Below are positions 1 to 9,192 of a stretch of DNA of 64,000 bases, piece by piece; positions within the stretch are counted from its first letter, which is position 1, and each line of letters opens with the position of its first letter. The notes under the pieces were generated by a model. That model was not told the DNA's origin. It ran no database searches and worked only from the letters and a program-made list of their open reading frames with translations. The DNA is taken from the NCBI GenBank assembly GCA_026913215.1, contig JAPTYK010000001.1:248001-312000 (forward strand), written 5' to 3'. Both the position numbers and the translations under genes were made by a program. Source of the stretch: Streptomyces diastatochromogenes (GTDB taxonomy: Bacteria > Actinomycetota > Actinomycetes > Streptomycetales > Streptomycetaceae).

Positions 1-1
1 G

Positions 2-448
2 CGGGTCGGCGCGGGTCCCGTCGAGAACGGCCTGCTCATCCGGGAGGGGAACCGCGTCTCCGTCGGCGCGGCCGCCCCGTTCTCCGGCGGCGGCGTCACC
101 GCCGACATCGGCTGGACCGTCGTCAGCGAGCAGGACGCCTCGCGCTTCCAGATCGCCCCGTACGAGCGCGAGGACCGCAGCGTCCTCGCCGGAATGCTCG
201 GGCTCGCCGCGATCATCTTCTGCCTCGGCTGGGTCCACCTGGTGGTCGTCCGGCCGCTGCGCGCCCTCGCCGTCAGTGCCGAGAAGCTCGTGGACGGCGA
301 CCTCAAGACCGTGCTGTACCCCCGGTACCAGGACGAGGTGGGCGCCGTCGTCCGCAGCCTCGAACTGCTGCGCCAGCAGGCGCAGGCCCACAGACACAAT
401 CAGGCGCGCCGGTCTGCCGAGACCCGGCCCGGCGTCGGCGGAAGGTGA
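2..448 (+). CDS. HAMP-domain membrane protein (5' end outside window)
   Basis: The visible 148 codons are the C-terminal part of a membrane protein. A polar, probably extracytoplasmic stretch is followed by one strong transmembrane helix (around LGLAAIIFCLGWVHLVVV) and then a HAMP-like segment (RPLRALAVSAEKLVDGDL ... DEVGAVVRSLELLR). There is no kinase, cyclase or methyl-accepting domain after the HAMP; the protein simply ends about 35 residues later. It lies 7 bp before pgsB, so it probably belongs to the same operon and could act as an accessory or sensory membrane subunit of the polyglutamate machinery. That role is inferred from position only. The start codon is not in the window. Confidence 0.75.
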   Translation, partial: RVGAGPVENGLLIREGNRVSVGAAAPFSGGGVTADIGWTVVSEQDASRFQIAPYEREDRSVLAGMLGLAAIIFCLGWVHLVVVRPLRALAVSAEKLVDGDLKTVLYPRYQDEVGAVVRSLELLRQQAQAHRHNQARRSAETRPGVGGR

Positions 449-455
449 CAAGGCC

Positions 456-2016
456 GTGCTCTACCTCTACTTCGTCCTGCTGGTCAGCGGGGTGCTCCTG
501 CTGATCGCGGGCATCGTGGAACAGCGCAGGCACTACGCCGCCCTCCACACCATCCCGACCCGGGTGCTCGTCAACGGCATCCGGGGCAAGTCCTCCATCA
601 CCCGGCTGTGCGCGGGCGCCCTGCGCGGCGGCGGTCTCGTGACCGTCGCCAAGACGACGGGCACGGCGGCGCGCTTCATCCACCCCGACGCGACCGAGGA
701 GCCGGTCTACCGGAAGTTCGGCATCGCCAACGTGGTGGAGCAGATCGGCATCGTGCGCCGGGCCGCCACCTACCGGCCGCACGCCCTCGTCATCGAGTGC
801 ATGGCCGTCATGCCCGCGCTCCAGGAGGTCAACCAGAGCAAGCTGATCCGCTCCACGATCGGCGTCCTCTGCAACGTCCGCGAGGACCACCTCGCGGAGA
901 TGGGCCCCACCCTGGACGACGTGGCCCGCTCCCTGTGCCGCTCGATGCCGGAGAACGGCATCTGCGTGACCGCGGAGAAGGAACGCTTCCACATCCTCCA
1001 GGAGGAGGCGGACGCCCGGAACTGCCGGCTCGTCTACGCCGACCCCGAGACCGTCAGCGACGCCGAGCTGCGCGGCTTCAGCTGGTTCACCTTCAAGGAG
1101 AACGTCGCGATCGCCCTGGCCGTCGCGGAGCTCCTCGGCATCGACCGGCAGATCGCGCTCCAGGGCATGTACGACGCTCCGCCGGACCCGGGCGTCCTGT
1201 CGGTGGAGCGCTACGTCACGCCCGACGGCCGCCGGCTCGCCTTCGCGAACGTCTTCGCGGCGAACGACCCCGAGTCGACCCTGATGAACGTCAACCAGCT
1301 GCTCGACCTCGGGGCCATCAGCCGCCCCCTGAACGTCGTGATCAACTGCCGTCCCGACCGCGTCGAACGCAACGGGCAGATGGGTGAGATCATCCCGGAC
1401 CTGCAGCCGGACAACGTCTTCGTCATCGGTCACCCCTCGAAGAGCGCCATCGACGCCATCCCCGCCGCCTGGCGGGACCGGGCCGTCGACCTCGGCGGCG
1501 ACCGGCGCCCGGCCGAGGACTTCATGCCGGCCCTGCTCGGCCGGATGCCCGACGGCTCCTCGCTCGTCGCCATCGGCAACATCCACGGTCAGGGCGAGGA
1601 ACTCCTCGAATACCTCGCCGAACTCCCGGCCGACGACAGCGCCGACCCCACGTCCACGACGACGCCCACGCCGGTTCCGACGCGGGCGCCGACGCGGGTC
1701 CCCACGCCGGTTTCGACGCCGGTTTCGACGAAGCCTGGCCGCGGACGGCACCGGCGGGCCCGGCCCAGCCGCCGCGCCTGGACCCCTACGCCACGTACCC
1801 CCAGGCCTACGAGGAGCGGTACCAGGCGGCCCAGACCCAGGAGATCCCCTCGTCCGGATCCCGGGCCGGCCGGATCAGCCGCGTTCCGGCCCGGTGGTGC
1901 TCACCGCCCAGCGCGGCCCCGACGACGGGTGGAGCGTGCCCGCGGCCGAGGAGTCGTTCGGCTGGTTCCACCAGCCGCCCCACCAGGACGACGACCGACC
2001 GCGTCCACAGCCCTGA
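456..2016 (+). CDS. pgsB: poly-gamma-glutamate synthase ligase PgsB/CapB
   Basis: Residues 1-390 match the usual length and layout of PgsB/CapB, the ATP-dependent amide ligase subunit of membrane poly-gamma-glutamate synthases. There is an N-terminal membrane helix (LYLYFVLLVSGVLLLIAGI), then a Mur-ligase-like P-loop VNGIRGKSSITR, then the family segments NVREDHLAEMG and NCRPDRVERNGQMGE. The start is the GTG at 456. Beyond residue ~390 the protein carries an unusual tail of about 130 residues rich in Ala, Asp, Gly and Pro, readable only across two one-base frame slips near 1640-1665 and 1850-1890; the last frame stops at 2016. The tail has no recognisable domain. The function of the core is secure, that of the tail unknown. 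Confidence 0.85.
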
Positions 2017-2077
2017 CCCCGCCGGCCCCTGCCGCCGACCACCCGCCTCACCCCCCGCAACCGCGCCCGGAGCCCCG

Positions 2078-2561
2078 TTGACCACCGCCGCCCTGACCCC
2101 GAGATGGCCGCCCTGGGCATCGCCATCGGTCTGCTGTTCTCCCTGCTGTGCTACCTCACCACCAACCTCTCCCCGGCGGAATGATCACCCCCGGCTGGAT
2201 CGCCCTCACCCTCATCGAGGACCTCCAGCGCGCGGCCATGGTCGTGGGCGTCACCGCGCTGACCTACGCGGGCACCAAGCTCATGCAGCGGCTGGTGATC
2301 CTGTACGGCAAGCGGCTGTTCGCCGCGGTGGTCCTCCTCGGGGTGCTGCTCCAGGCCACGGTGATGATCGTCCTCTCGCTCGAGTTCCCCCTGCTGTACG
2401 GCAACCAGACCCTCGGTTTCATCGTGCCGGGTCTCATCGCCTACCAGCTGGTCCGCCAGCCCAAGGGGCCCACCCTCCTCGCGACGGCCTCCGTCTCGCT
2501 CCTGGCCTACATCGTCGTCGCCGCCGGCCTGCTGCTCGGCGTCATGCCCGCCGCCGCCTGA
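2078..2561 (+). CDS. pgsC: poly-gamma-glutamate synthase membrane subunit PgsC/CapC
   Basis: This is a very hydrophobic protein of about 160 residues with several membrane helices, beginning LTTAALTPEMAALGIAIG when the frame is repaired. The motif NLSPGGMITPGW is typical of PgsC/CapC, which partners PgsB in the membrane. I start it at the TTG at 2078. Two single-C losses interrupt it, one in the C run near 2097-2100 and one in the C run near 2175; adding one C to each restores a continuous conserved protein. The remaining frame is open from there to 2561. No PgsA/CapA homologue follows, which is unusual compared with Bacillus. Confidence 0.85.
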
Positions 2562-2612
2562 GAACCGCCGTCCGCGCACCACCGCCCGAGAGTCAAGGAA
2601 GAACGAACCGCC

Positions 2613-3690
2613 ATGGCAGCGAAGAAGAAGTCACGCCCGCTCCTCTCGGGCCTCGTGGTGCTCGGGCTCGTCGGGACCTCCGGGTACCTCACCCTGGAGC
2701 TGCGCAAGCAGGAGGAGCAGGGCGTCACCGAGGTCCGCAACGTCGGCGTGCTCGACGGCACCCGGCCCCGGGCGGCGCGGCCGAGTCCACGGCCGAGGGC
2801 AGTGGTCCCGCCTGGAGAACCCGGCGCGCAGCGTGCTGCGCGACGCCGACGGCCAGGTCCGGGCGGTCCTGACCGACGGTGCCCGGACCGCGAAGCTCAC
2901 GGGCCCGGCACGTACCTTCGCCGAGCCGACCTCCACGGCGTCCAAGGTCTCCACGACCGACTGGGTCCGGCTCATGCCGAAACCCTGGGCCAAGGGCGCG
3001 GAGAAGGAGAAGTGGTTCAAGGAGTGGTACGCGGAGTACGCGGACAGCAAGGAGGACGACGTCTTCGCGTTCGCCTTCCAGTACGTGGCGGGTGCGCCGC
3101 AGCGCAAGGACGAGCAGGGCCTCGTCTACGCGGGTGACGCGAACTTCGGGCCGTTGAACACCACCGGGGCCGAGGGCGGCGACCTCCGCCTGGAGCAGTC
3201 CGACTTCTACGACTACCTCGGCGTCTCGTACCCGTTCCGGGACGGCGTCGTCGGCAAGCCGGAGGCCCTGAAGGCCCGCGCGCTGGACTGCTCCGGCTTC
3301 ATGCGCATGGTGCTGGGCTACCGCGCCCGCTACCCGCTGATGTCCTCGGACAAGTCCGGCAACGGCCTGCCGCGCACGGCGAACGGCATGGCCCGCTCCG
3401 ACGTGGGCGTGGACGTCCTGCCGCTGACCGGCATCGGCGCCCAGGACCGTCCCTCCGCCATCGACCAGCTGCAGCCGGGCGACCTCGTCTTCTTCAAGCT
3501 CGACACCCGCACCGGGCAGCGCCTCGACCACGTCGGCATGGTCCTCGGTCACGACACCGAGGGGCACCTGATCTTCGTCTCCAGCCGCGAGGAGGTCAAC
3601 GGGCCCACGATCGGTGACATCGGCGGTGTCTCGCGCCTCGACGGCAACGGCTACTACGCCAAGACCCTGCGCAGCGCGAAGCGCCTCTGA
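2613..3690 (+). CDS. secreted NlpC/P60 endopeptidase of the pgs locus
   Basis: The N-terminus (MAAKKKSRPLL) is followed by one hydrophobic segment that looks like a signal anchor. The C-terminal ~130 residues form an NlpC/P60 domain with the catalytic Cys in ALDCSGFMRM and His in LDHVGMVLG. NlpC/P60 enzymes cleave gamma-D-Glu bonds in peptidoglycan, and Bacillus PgdS uses the same fold to cut poly-gamma-glutamate, so a depolymerase or release enzyme for the PgsBC product fits. Two base losses near 2775 and 2810 shift the frame between the anchor and the domain; repaired, the joint reads DGTRPPGGAAESTAEGSG. The wall itself is the alternative substrate. Confidence 0.8.
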
Positions 3691-3745
3691 GGACCGGGGG
3701 CGGGGCCGGAACCGTCGGAGGTCCGCTCCCGCCTGCTCCCCGGGC

Positions 3746-4483
3746 CTACCGCCCGCGCATCAGCTCCAGGTCCTCGCCCCACGCGTCGAGCACCGCGCCG
3801 TGCCCCTGCCGCCGCGCCGCCGCCTCCACCCGGGCGAAGAGCCGGTGCTGGGCGGGGACGTCACCCGGTCCCGCGATGCGCCCCACGGCTTCGAGGAGCG
3901 TGTCGGTGTCCCAGCCGGGCAGCGGGTACCGGGCGAGTTCCCACTCCAGGTACTTGTTGTAGGGACGGGGGCGGCGGTCGAGCGAGAAGAGCAGTTCCAG
4001 CAGGTGGCTCATGCTGTCGGCGGCGTCGAGCCGGGCCGCGAGCGCGTGTCCGTCCCGGGCGTTCTTGAGCGAGCGGTAGAGGGAGTTGGCGTAGGCGTCC
4101 AGCCATCGGGCGGCGGCGCGGGAGGCTTCGTCGGCGGTGAGGCGCGCCTTGGCGGCCAGGATCCGGGCGATGCCCCCGTCGAGCCGGTCGAGCAGGACCC
4201 GGGCGCGGGCGAGGGCGTACCGCTCGTGTCCCGGCATTCCCTCGGCCCGGAACGCGTCGAGGGTGAGGAGGACCAGGTCGAGGTCTCGGCTGCGGTGTCC
4301 GGCGAAGCGGGTGAGTTCCGTCGGCACGCCTTCGGCGAGGACGACGTACAGGTCGTGGTCGGAGTGCTCGGTGGTCATGCCCTCGTGCGCCCGGGAGCCC
4401 TTGAGGACGAGGCCGAGGACCGCCGGGTCGGCGACGGCGAGTTCCACGAAAGCGTCGTGGGTGAGGGGCCGCCCGGGAGTCAT
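3746..4483 (-). CDS. nucleotidyltransferase-domain protein
   Basis: A 245-residue protein beginning MTPGRPLTHDAFVELAVAD. The motif KGSRAHEGMTTEHSDHDLYV carries the GS...D-x-D signature of the pol-beta nucleotidyltransferase superfamily, with metal-binding acidic residues after the Gly-Ser. The C-terminal half is helical (NSLYRSLKNARDGHALAA) and resembles the substrate-binding region of aminoglycoside adenylyltransferase-like or DUF4037-type proteins. Its ATG overlaps the stop of the upstream HAD gene by four bases (ATGA), so the two are translationally coupled. The substrate cannot be told from sequence; small molecules or nucleotides are both possible. Confidence 0.7.
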   Translation of the reverse strand: MTPGRPLTHDAFVELAVADPAVLGLVLKGSRAHEGMTTEHSDHDLYVVLAEGVPTELTRFAGHRSRDLDLVLLTLDAFRAEGMPGHERYALARARVLLDRLDGGIARILAAKARLTADEASRAAARWLDAYANSLYRSLKNARDGHALAARLDAADSMSHLLELLFSLDRRPRPYNKYLEWELARYPLPGWDTDTLLEAVGRIAGPGDVPAQHRLFARVEAAARRQGHGAVLDAWGEDLELMRGR

Positions 4484-5166
4484 CGCGGGACCCCGCAGGC
4501 GCCGAGCACCAGGTGCAGTCGCTCTTCGGTGGTGCGGGTCAGGGGCGGGAGGAGGAGGGTCGTCAGGCCGGCTTCGACCGCTCCGCCGTCGCGGGCGGAG
4601 CGGTCGCCGACCATCAGGGTCTCCTCGGGGCGCGCCCCGAGCCGCTCCAGGGCCAGGCGGAAGAAGGCGGGGTCGGGTTTGCACAGGCCGTGTTCGAAGG
4701 AAAGGGCGTAGTCGTCGACGTACGCGTCCAGTCCGGTCCTCTCGAACGCGGGCCTGAGGTCGAAGTGGATGTCGCTGACGACCGCGACCTTGAGGCCGGC
4801 GGCCTTGAGCGCCGTCAGGGTGGGTGCGACGTCCGAGGCGAAGGGGCTGCCGGCGGGGTCGGAGAGGGTCGTGTACAGCGCGTCGGACAGAGCCGGTTCG
4901 AGCCCCGCGCCCTCACCCACCCGTCGTAGCCCTCCCGGTGCGCGGCGGCCGACACGTCCGACCAGCCCGCCGCCACGTCCGGCAGCCTGCCCGCCTCGCT
5001 CAGCGCCTCGCTGATCCGCCGGGTCTCCGCCTCCGACGCGTCACGGCCGAGCAGGAGCAGGAGCGCTCGATCCACGAAGCCCCTTCGGCCGCCCGGGGAC
5101 CGGTCCCCACTTCGGGACGACGAGCGTTCCGACCCAGTCGAACAGCACTGCTGTGAAGTTGGGCAT
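4480..5166 (-). CDS. HAD-superfamily hydrolase
   Basis: The repaired protein begins MPNFTAVLFDWVGTLV, the HAD nucleophile motif with the first Asp in LFDW and a Gly-Thr-Leu turn. Motif II (VAVVSDIH), the motif III lysine (CKPDPAFF) and motif IV (MVGDRSARDGGAVEAG) follow in order over about 225 residues. This fits a phosphatase of the phosphoglycolate-phosphatase-like subfamily. The reading frame slips near 4910 (a G run one base short) and is disturbed again around 5080-5125. The gene is coupled to the downstream nucleotidyltransferase by an ATGA overlap. The substrate is unknown. Confidence 0.7.
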
Positions 5167-5290
5167 GTCTCCCCCGAGGCCCGGCGGTTCGTGATCGTCG
5201 GCAGGCTTTCAGGTGCTCGCGGGCGCGTCAACGTCTCTTCGGCTGCGGCGCGTTCCGCCCCGGCCCCGGGGTCGTTCCGTGGAGGGCCGG

Positions 5291-6555
5291 TCAGGCCCTG
5301 CCCGCCGCCATGTCCATCAGGCGGGCGAGGACGCGGCCGCCCGAGGCCGCGAGGCCGTCGTGCTCCCACTCGTTCGTGACCCAGACGCGGGCGGCGCCGA
5401 TCCGGCGGGCCGTGTGGAGGAGAGGCCCGCGTCGACGTACATGTCGTCGTGGTAGACGGCCGCGGCGAGCGGCACCTCGTTCGCCGCGAGGCGGCGCGCG
5501 TCGTAGAGGGGCGGCCAGTCGGTCCGGGCGGCGAGCAGGTCGGCGGCGTCCGCGAAGGGGCGCAGGCCCCGGATCTCGCGGAACATCCAGGGGTACATCA
5601 TCTCCCCGGTGAGGAGCAGGGGTTCGGCGTCCTCGGCGAACTCGGGGAAGTCGGCCAGGGCGCGGGCGGCCGCCCAGCCGGTCGGTCCGGCGCCCTGGCC
5701 GTACAGGGTCTCCTGGAGGACGGCGAAGAGCGGGTTGTCGGCGAAGCCGGTCAGGGACGTCACCTGGTGCAGGAACGTGTCGGTCAACCCGCCGTCGTCG
5801 TCGAGGGATTCGTCGAGGAGCCAGTGGACGCGCTCGAACCCGTCGCCCATGCCGAGCGCGAGTCCGAGGGTGCGGAGCCGGCGCGGGGTGAGCCGGTCGC
5901 CGTCCGGCAGGCGGACGTCGTCGGCCGCGAGCAGGGCGGCGATCTTCCGCAGTCGGGCGGCGTCCTCGGGGTAGCGGGCGTAGAAGTCGAGGACCCGGTC
6001 GCGGACGCGGGGATAGGTGCGGGCGTAGACGTCGTCGGCGGTGGCGGTGAGACCGGGCAGGCCGCCCGTGACGTAGCAGGCGCGCAGACCTTCGGGGGCC
6101 TGCGAAAGATAGGTGAGGGTGAGGAAGCCGCCGTAGCTCTGGCCGAGGGTCTCCCAGGGGGTGTCGCCGCAGAGCCGGCGGCGTATCAGCTCGGCGTCGG
6201 CGACGATCGAGTCGGCCCGGAAGTGCGCGAGGTGGTCGGCGAGGCGCTCCGGCGAGTCGAAGCGGGCGGCGGCGCGCGCGGTGACGGGGCTGGAGCGGCC
6301 GGTGCCGCGCTGGTCGAGGAGGAGCACCCGGTGCGTCGTGAGGGCCTGGGGCAGCCAGCCCGGCGAACCGGCCGACGGGCGGGGCGACTTGCCGCCGGGT
6401 CCGCCCTGGAGGTAGAGCAGCCAGGGGAGTTCCTCCCCCGCGCGGGCCGGGTCGGCGACCTCGCGGGCGAAGACCTGGAGGGTGGGGCCGTCGGGGGCCC
6501 GGTGGTCCAGGGGGACGGTGAAGGTGTGGTCGACGGTCGCGTACGCGGGGTTCAT
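5291..6555 (-). CDS. proline iminopeptidase (alpha/beta hydrolase, S33)
   Basis: About 420 residues starting MNPAYATVDHTFTVPL. The oxyanion motif LQGGPGG and the nucleophile elbow GQSYGG are the classical signatures of family S33 prolyl aminopeptidases, which remove N-terminal proline from peptides. The catalytic His is probably in EWEHDGLA near the C-terminus, reached after one base loss around 5430. There is no signal peptide, so it acts in the cytoplasm. It lies downstream of the hydroxyproline genes but is separated from them by a strong terminator, so it has its own promoter. In this context it would finish breakdown of imported proline-rich collagen peptides, an inference from neighbours. 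Confidence 0.8.
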
Positions 6556-6592
6556 GGCTTCCCTCGGTGAGATGGGGCGTCCGGCCGGGGTG

Positions 6593-6633
6593 CGTGCGGT
6601 GGTGACCCTTCGGCCCGGGATCACCACCGCACG
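6593..6633. terminator. hairpin terminator after the hydroxyproline operon
   Basis: A perfect 13-bp inverted repeat (CGTGCGGTGGTGA with TCACCACCGCACG) with a 15-base loop lies immediately after the aldehyde dehydrogenase stop on the minus strand. It separates the hydroxyproline genes from the proline iminopeptidase gene. Confidence 0.75.
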
Positions 6634-6636
6634 GGG

Positions 6637-8021
6637 TCATGCCGCCGGGCCGGCCGGCGCCAGGGTGTACGTGCGGCCCGAGGTGTAGAAGTCCAGGGCG
6701 GCCTTGCCCTGCTCGCGCGGTCCGTGGCTGGAGGCCTTGGAGCCGCCGAACGGCAGGTGGAAGTCGACTCCGGTGGAGGGGGCGTTGAGCCGGATCATGC
6801 CGGTGTCGAGCAGGTCGAGGCCGGTGAGGGCCGTGTTCAGGTCGGCCGTGTGGACCGAGGTCACCAGGCCGTACGGGACGGAGTTGGTGATCCGGATCGC
6901 GTGGGCGAGGTCGTCGGCGGCGAGCAGGGAGGCGACGGGGCCGAAGACCTCCTCGCGCAGCAGCCGGTGTCCGGGCGAGACCTTCTCCACCAGGGTCGGG
7001 GCCGCGTACCAGCCGGACCTGTCGAGCGCGGTGCCGCCGGCGAGCGTCGCGAGGCCGTGGCAGGCGTCGAGCACCCGGTCGCGGGCGCCCTCGTGGATGA
7101 CCGGTCCGCACACGGTGGCCGGGTCGGCGGGGTCGCCGACGGAAGGGCCCGCAGCGCTTCGGAGAGGGCCTCGCGCAGCGGGTCGAGGGCGTCGCCGACC
7201 GCGATGACGCGGCTGGTGGCGGTGCACTTCTGGCCCGCGTATCCGGCGATGGAGGCCGCGATGTGGCCGGCCGCCTGCTCGATGTCCGCGTCGGGCAGGA
7301 CGAGCGCGGCGTTCAGGCCGCCCATCTCGGCCTGTGCCGGGATGCCCCGGGCGGTCGCGGCCCTGGCCACGGCCTGGCCGACGGGGGTCGATCCGGTGAA
7401 GGAGACGACGTCGACGGCCGAGACGAGGGCGTTGCCTTCGGTCGCGCCGCCGGGAAGGACGGTGAACACCCCTTCCGGTACGGCCTGCCGGACGATCTCG
7501 GCCAGGCGCTGGGCGCACGCGGTGGCCTCGGGGGCGGGCTTGAGGACGACCGTGTTCCCGGTCGCGAGCGCGGGGGCCGCCTTCCAGGTCGGGATGGCGA
7601 AGGGGAAGTTCCAGGGGGTGATGAGCCCCGCGACGCCGTGCGGGCGGCGCCGGCTCAGGAGCAGTCCGGTCCCGGCCGCGGTCTCGTGGACGGCGCCGGT
7701 GGGCTCGTACGGGGCCTGCGCGTAGTAGCGCCAGATCGCGGCGGCGCGCGCCACCTCGGCCCTGGCCTCGGAGATCGGCTTGCCCACTTCGCGCACGGCG
7801 AGCGCGGCCAGTTCGTCGGCCGCGGCCTCGATGGCGGCGGCGATCGCGCCCAGGGCGGCCGAGCGGGCGGCGGCTCCGGCGAGGAGCCAGCCGGGCTGCG
7901 CGGCACGGGCCCGTTCGACGGCGTCGACGGCCGCGAACGCGCCGGGCGCGGGGACGCGCAGGAGCACGTCGGTCGGGTCGGCCGGGTTGCGGGACGTGAC
8001 GGTGGGAAGGACGTCGGTCAC
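6637..8021 (-). CDS. 2-oxoglutarate semialdehyde dehydrogenase
   Basis: An NAD(P)-dependent aldehyde dehydrogenase of about 460 residues. The catalytic Cys is in GYAGQKCTATSR and the general-base Glu in AEMGGLNAALV. The C-terminal PFGGSKASSHGPREQG is the form found in 2-oxoglutarate (ketoglutaric) semialdehyde dehydrogenases. That is the last step of trans-4-hydroxyproline degradation, and the preceding deaminase gene supports this substrate. The start is the GTG at 8021, preceded by a GGAGG box. One frame slip near 7150 splits it; repaired, the joint reads LPSVGDPADPATVCGP. It sits 185 bp after the deaminase gene. Confidence 0.85.
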
Positions 8022-8206
8022 AGGAGGAGGCCTCCGGGAAGGGATCGACCGGGAAGGGTCGTCCGGGTCGGATGGGTGCGGCGCGGCGCCGACGGCGGGC
8101 ACGGGCCACGGCCGTCGGCGGCGGACGTCAGAGGCGGCTCGCGCCGGTGGTGGTGGACGTCGGCGGCGGCGCGCCGACGGCACCGGCACGTGCGCGGCGG
8201 CTCGCG

Positions 8207-9115
8207 TCAGTGGTGGCCGTTCGCGACGGCCTTCTCCGTGGCGGTGCGGACCGCGGCCTCGATCGTGCCGGTGAGCGGGTGGCGCGGCGGGCGGGTCGGG
8301 CCGCCGGGGCGGCCGGCGATGTCCATGGAGAGCTTGATGGACTGGACGAACTCGGTCTTGGAGTCCCAGCGCAGCAGGGAGTGGAGGGACTTGTAGAGCG
8401 GGAGGGCGGTCTCCAGGTCGCCCGCGACGGCGGCGTGGTAGAGCTCGGCGCAGCTCGCGGGGAAGGCGTTGGGGTAGCCGGCGATCCAGCCGACGGCGCC
8501 CGCGACGGCCAGTTCGAGGAGGACGTCGTCGGCGCCGATCAGCAGGTCGAGCTCCGGGGCGAGTTCGGCGATCTCGTACGCCCGGCGGACGTCGCCGCTG
8601 AACTCCTTGACCGCGACGATGCTGCCGTCGCCGTGCAGGCGGGCGAGCAGGTCGGGGCTGAGGTCGACCTTGGTGTCGAAGGGGTTGTTGTACGCCACGA
8701 TCGGGATGCCGACTCCGGCGACCTCGGTGTAGTGGGCGCGTACGGCCTCGGCGTCGGCGCGGTAGGTGTTGGGCGGCAGGAGGAGGACGGAGCCCGCGCC
8801 GGCCTCGGCGGCCTGCTCGGCCCAGCGGCGGGACTCGGCGCTGCCGTACGCGGCGACGCCCGGCATGACCCTGGCCCCGTCGCCGGCGGCCTCGACGGCG
8901 GTGCGGACGACCTGGGCGCGCTCCGCGTCGGTGAGGGTCTGGTACTCGCCGAGGGAGCCGTTCGGGACGACCCCGTCGCAGCCGTTGGCGATCAGCCGGG
9001 CGACGTGCTCGGCGTAGGCGTCGTGGTCGACGGAGAGGTCCTCGCGGAAGGGGAGGGTGGTGGCGACCATGATGCCGCGCCAGGGACGGTCGGTGTTCCA
9101 GGTGGTGGCGGTCAT
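8207..9115 (-). CDS. DapA-family 1-pyrroline-4-hydroxy-2-carboxylate deaminase
   Basis: An intact 302-residue class I aldolase of the DHDPS/NAL family. It has GSLGEYQTLT (GxxGE-type pyruvate-binding loop), the catalytic Tyr in YNNPFDT near residue 142 and the Schiff-base Lys in AVKEFSGD at about residue 170. DapA homologues next to proline-racemase-family epimerases and D-amino-acid oxidases are typically the deaminases that convert 1-pyrroline-4-hydroxy-2-carboxylate to 2-oxoglutarate semialdehyde. The adjacent semialdehyde dehydrogenase supports this over dihydrodipicolinate synthase. It has its own promoter region carrying the island's operator-like motif. Confidence 0.85.
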   Translation of the reverse strand: MTATTWNTDRPWRGIMVATTLPFREDLSVDHDAYAEHVARLIANGCDGVVPNGSLGEYQTLTDAERAQVVRTAVEAAGDGARVMPGVAAYGSAESRRWAEQAAEAGAGSVLLLPPNTYRADAEAVRAHYTEVAGVGIPIVAYNNPFDTKVDLSPDLLARLHGDGSIVAVKEFSGDVRRAYEIAELAPELDLLIGADDVLLELAVAGAVGWIAGYPNAFPASCAELYHAAVAGDLETALPLYKSLHSLLRWDSKTEFVQSIKLSMDIAGRPGGPTRPPRHPLTGTIEAAVRTATEKAVANGHH

Positions 9116-9130
9116 GTCGATGGCCTTTCT

Positions 9131-9150
9131 GTAGTGTGTGACATTTTATA
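9131..9150 (-). promoter_or_regulatory. deaminase promoter with operator-like element
   Basis: On the minus strand this reads TATAAAATGTCACACACTAC, 16 bases before the deaminase ATG. TATAAA can serve as the -10 box, and ATGTCACA resembles the ATTTCACA core found upstream of the oxidase, transporter and collagenase genes. The match is weaker than those three. Confidence 0.45.
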
Positions 9151-9160
9151 GAGGGGAAGG

Positions 9161-9184
9161 GGAGAGGCCCGCACGGGCCTCTCC
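9161..9184. terminator. hairpin terminator after the oxidase genes
   Basis: GGAGAGGCCC-GCAC-GGGCCTCTCC, a perfect 10-bp stem with a 4-base loop, lies just downstream of the FAD/Bfd oxidase subunit on the minus strand. It probably ends the three-gene oxidase transcript before the deaminase promoter. Confidence 0.7.
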
Positions 9185-9192
9185 TTCGGCCT

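Noticed and set aside
303..1751. Long open frame on the minus strand opposite pgsB
   Set aside because: It is the codon-position shadow of pgsB; the translation is Arg/Gly/Asp-rich with no domain, and pgsB is conserved.
3614..4711. Plus-strand open frame opposite the nucleotidyltransferase and HAD genes
   Set aside because: Antisense to two genes with clear motifs; composition is that of a shadow frame.
8022..8206. A gene or RNA between the deaminase and dehydrogenase genes
   Set aside because: No coding signal or stable structure seen; only a partial repeat of GGCGGCTCGCG sequence near the deaminase end.
8207..9115. Dihydrodipicolinate synthase of lysine biosynthesis
   Set aside because: Context with epimerase, D-hydroxyproline oxidase and semialdehyde dehydrogenase fits the deaminase of hydroxyproline catabolism better.
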